Below the pieces are notes generated by a model. The model was not told the DNA's origin and ran no database searches. It was given only the letters and a program-made list of their open reading frames with translations. 64,000 bases of DNA from Candidatus Limnocylindrales bacterium (GTDB lineage Bacteria > Desulfobacterota > Binatia > UBA1149 > CAITLU01). The stretch lies in assembly GCA_035571835.1 (NCBI GenBank), contig DATNBU010000042.1, positions 35,359-99,358 of the forward strand. Reading direction: 5' to 3'. Shown here one piece after another: positions 61,339 to 64,000 of this stretch. Position 1 is the stretch's first letter. Each line of letters begins with the position of its first letter. A program made the translations under genes and the position numbers.

Positions 61339-62169
61339 TCAAGGAGGCATTGCAGCTTCCTCCAGCACGATGGCGAGTCGTTCGGCCCAACCCTCGACGC
61401 CCGCTTCGTCGGCCAAAAGGTCCTGCCGGACTTCGATCTCGACGTGCTCGATGCCTCGTCGCTCGCCGTGGACGACGAGCGTGTAGTCGGATGCGTCGCT
61501 GACCGCGTAGGGCTGGTTGTCTCCGACGACAAGAGCGGGATCGGCGCGCAGCGCGGTGAGCACTCGTCGCGCGAGACGTGCGTCGCGGCCGTACAGCACG
61601 CCGACGTGCCAGGGTCGCGGCTTGTCCAGGAAAACCGGCGTGAAGGTGTGCAACGTGACCAGTACGCTGCCGCGGCCGCTCGTGGTTCGTCGGTCGAGCT
61701 CGTCGGCGATCCGTCGGTGGTACGGCTCGAACAGTTCTTCCACGCGCTGACGGACGTCCTCGCGCGTGAGGGCTTCGTTGGCTGCCACTCGGGTGCGTTC
61801 GCTGAGCACGACGATTGAATCGTGCGCACCCGGCGGACGGTTCGGATCGATGACCAGGCGCGAGTAGTTGTGCAGGATCAGGAATGCGTCGAGGCGGGCG
61901 CTGAGGCGCTGTCCCAGCTCGGCCACGCCGAGGTCGCAGGCTACGTGCGTCGCGAGCTCCTGTTCGGAGAGGTTGAGAGTGGCGAGTTTGCGCGGAATCC
62001 GCAGCCCGGCATGGTCGCAGGTCAGCACGAAGTCCGAGCGGGCATCGGCGCGCCGGATCTCGAACACAGGCGGATCATCGCCGGTCAATAGGGCTTCGTC
62101 GCCGCTCAGCAGGGCTTCGTCGCCGCTCAGCAGGCCTTCGTCGTTCACGAGCTCGCGTGTCCCGATCAA
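61339..62169 (-). CDS. N-formylglutamate amidohydrolase-like protein
   Basis: The 276-aa protein contains the metallohydrolase motif VLTCDHAGLRIP near the N-terminus and SSVLVTLHTFTPVFLDKP, with NYSRLVIDPNRPPG between them, as in N-formylglutamate amidohydrolase and related peptidase-like families. The first 30 residues hold three 7-aa repeats (NDEGLLS, GDEALLS, GDEALLT). A TTG at 62169 begins the open frame but lies in the repeat region; the true start may be further in. It lies 75 bp before the transglutaminase in the same direction and probably joins the Anbu cluster. Confidence 0.75.
   Translation of the reverse strand: MIGTRELVNDEGLLSGDEALLSGDEALLTGDDPPVFEIRRADARSDFVLTCDHAGLRIPRKLATLNLSEQELATHVACDLGVAELGQRLSARLDAFLILHNYSRLVIDPNRPPGAHDSIVVLSERTRVAANEALTREDVRQRVEELFEPYHRRIADELDRRTTSGRGSVLVTLHTFTPVFLDKPRPWHVGVLYGRDARLARRVLTALRADPALVVGDNQPYAVSDASDYTLVVHGERRGIEHVEIEVRQDLLADEAGVEGWAERLAIVLEEAAMPP
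62079..62141. repeat. 21-bp tandem repeat inside the amidohydrolase-like gene
   Basis: There are three units: 62079-62099, 62100-62120 and 62121-62141 (core CGCCGCTCAGCAGGGCTTCGT on the plus strand). In the protein each unit is seven residues, GDEALLS-like. In-frame, so the repeat number could change without frameshift. Confidence 0.9.
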
Positions 62170-62359
62170 CGGCCCATTCTGGAGCGGATCGCGAGGCGGG
62201 GATAGATGGTGGAACTGCGCGCGTAGAAGTACGCCCTCAAGCGAGAGCGGGACGACGGTATTACCAATCGATAGCTTGCGCGGTTACCCGTGCGAGCGCG
62301 CCGGACGACGACGACGCGAGGCTCGAGGCGTTCGTTCGCGAGCTGGCGGTCGGCGACGT

Positions 62360-62671
62360 CTATTTGCCGGCGACGCCGAGGATGTTGCGCGAGAACAGGT
62401 CGATCAGCGGGAAGTAGAACATCAGCGACAGGAAGAACAGGCCGCCGAAAATGCAGAAGTAGATCAGGTTCGAGCTGCCGCGCACGTGCATGAAGATCGC
62501 CATGACCATGGCGGCCTTGGCGATCGCGATCCCGAGCGCAACGACGTTGTTCATCGGGCCCATGTTCACGAATGCCGCAGCGACAGTCAGCGCGGTGAAC
62601 ACCATCAGGGCCCCGAAGACCATCAGGTAAGCGCGGACCGTGGCGGAAGGATCGTACGGATGAGAGGACAT
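62360..62671 (-). CDS. ctaF: Cytochrome c oxidase subunit IV
   Basis: The 103-aa protein has three hydrophobic helices (AYLMVFGALMVFTALTVAAA, VVALGIAIAKAAMVMAIFMH, NLIYFCIFGGLFFLSLMFYF) and the COX4_pro signature AKAAMVMAIFMHVRG. It is part of the aa3-type terminal oxidase. ATG at 62671. It follows subunit III by 27 nt in the operon. Confidence 0.92.
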   Translation of the reverse strand: MSSHPYDPSATVRAYLMVFGALMVFTALTVAAAFVNMGPMNNVVALGIAIAKAAMVMAIFMHVRGSSNLIYFCIFGGLFFLSLMFYFPLIDLFSRNILGVAGK

Positions 62672-62698
62672 CGTCTCGTTCTCCGGTCAGTTCGGCGA

Positions 62699-63350
62699 CT
62701 AATGTCGGCCGATTAGATAAAGCAGCGGGAACAGGAAAATCCACACCAGATCGACGAAGTGCCAGTACAGGCCCATGATCTCGACCGGCGTATACCATCG
62801 CGACGTGTACGCACCCTTCAGCGCCTGCCATGCGATGATCACCATGATGCCCATGCCGATCACCATGTGTGTCGCATGCAGGCCGGTCATCGCGAAATAC
62901 AGCGAGAAATAGATCCGCTGCTGTGCCGCGTCGGGCGCGCTGTAGAAGAAGTTGGCCGGGAACAGCCCCTCGTGCCACTTGTGCGTGTACTCGTACGCCT
63001 TGACGCCAAGGAAGATGCTGCCGAGCAGCATCGTTGCCGCGATCCAGAACGCGATCGACTTGCTGCGGCTCATGCGTGCCGAGTGCACGGCCATTGCCAT
63101 CGTCAGCGAGCTGCCGATCAGGACAACGGTGTTGAACGTGCCGAGCACGATGTCGAGATGGTGGCTCGCGTGCACGAACGCGTCCGCGTACTGGATCCGG
63201 TAGAAAAGATACGCCGTGAACAGGCCGCCGAAGAACATGATTTCGGTGACGAGGAAGACCCACATCCCGAACGTGGCGGTCTCGTACTGCTGCTGCTCGT
63301 TCGCGAAGTGCGACTGCAGGCGCGACTCGGGAACGGCCGGAATGGCGACG

Positions 63351-63358
<8 letters not shown>
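62699..63358 (-). CDS. ctaE: Cytochrome c oxidase subunit III
   Basis: The 219-aa protein has seven helices and the subunit III motifs [44 protein letters not shown]-type region [16 protein letters not shown] and [23 protein letters not shown]. It stabilises the oxidase and may take part in proton uptake. The ATG at 63358 overlaps the end of subunit I by 8 nt. Confidence 0.95.

Positions 63359-64000
<642 letters not shown>

Overview
The window is about 64 kb of high-GC bacterial chromosome with dense, mostly ordinary metabolic genes on both strands. Gram-negative features are lipoproteins with a lipobox, outer-membrane beta-barrels with signal peptides, a BamE-like lipoprotein and a DegP-like periplasmic protease. 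Aerobic respiration is shown by cytochrome c oxidase genes. Four luciferase-like (LLM) F420-type oxidoreductases, two Ddn-like F420 split-barrel proteins, many acyl-CoA dehydrogenases, Myxococcus-type Cys-rich (DUF4215) and dockerin-like extracellular modules, and a Thr-rich linker together suggest a soil or sediment deltaproteobacterium-like lineage such as Candidatus Binatota. That placement is inference; no rRNA or other marker gene is present.

Layout: 1-5.8 kb holds a truncated GMC oxidoreductase with a small partner gene, an unrecognised gene, a predicted selenoprotein (in-frame UGA followed by a SECIS-like hairpin), a nitrile hydratase beta-alpha pair and a GST. 5.9-13 kb is a beta-oxidation block: thiolase, Ddn-like reductase, two back-to-back acyl-CoA dehydrogenases, an SDR plus MaoC pair equivalent to the peroxisomal multifunctional enzyme type 2, and a TetR regulator. 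13-20 kb carries envelope proteins, an LLM enzyme, an esterase and a methyltransferase. 20-32 kb has further acyl-CoA dehydrogenases, a hot-dog dehydratase, TesB thioesterase and a large secreted PHM-like copper protein fused to cytochrome c-like and DUF4215 modules. 31-40 kb has serine acetyltransferase, a GNAT, lipoproteins, a rhomboid-ApbE-SRPBCC operon, a dockerin/head-repeat surface protein and RlmI. 40.5-49.6 kb is an alpha-glucan operon (malQ, glgB, GH57, glgP and an aldehyde dehydrogenase). 49.7-59 kb has CorA, cyclophilin, peroxiredoxin, an MqsA-like regulator, two LLM enzymes, DoxX, a DegP-like protease and an RRM protein. 59.7-64 kb has the Anbu proteasome homologue with a transglutaminase-like protein and an N-formylglutamate amidohydrolase-like protein, then a cytochrome oxidase operon running off the right end.

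How the genes fit together: the thiolase, dehydrogenases, SDR, hydratases and thioesterase cover most steps of acyl-CoA breakdown, and the F420-type enzymes and GMC oxidase suggest oxidation of varied organic substrates. The glucan operon, with 4-nt overlaps between its first three genes, handles branched storage polysaccharide.

Non-coding DNA is rich in palindromic elements of at least three families: GGGACAG-type REP-like repeats, GC-rich long-stem hairpins, and about 100-125 bp elements with AAGGG/CCCTT ends. Most lie between convergent genes, often touching stop codons and sometimes merged with intrinsic terminators.
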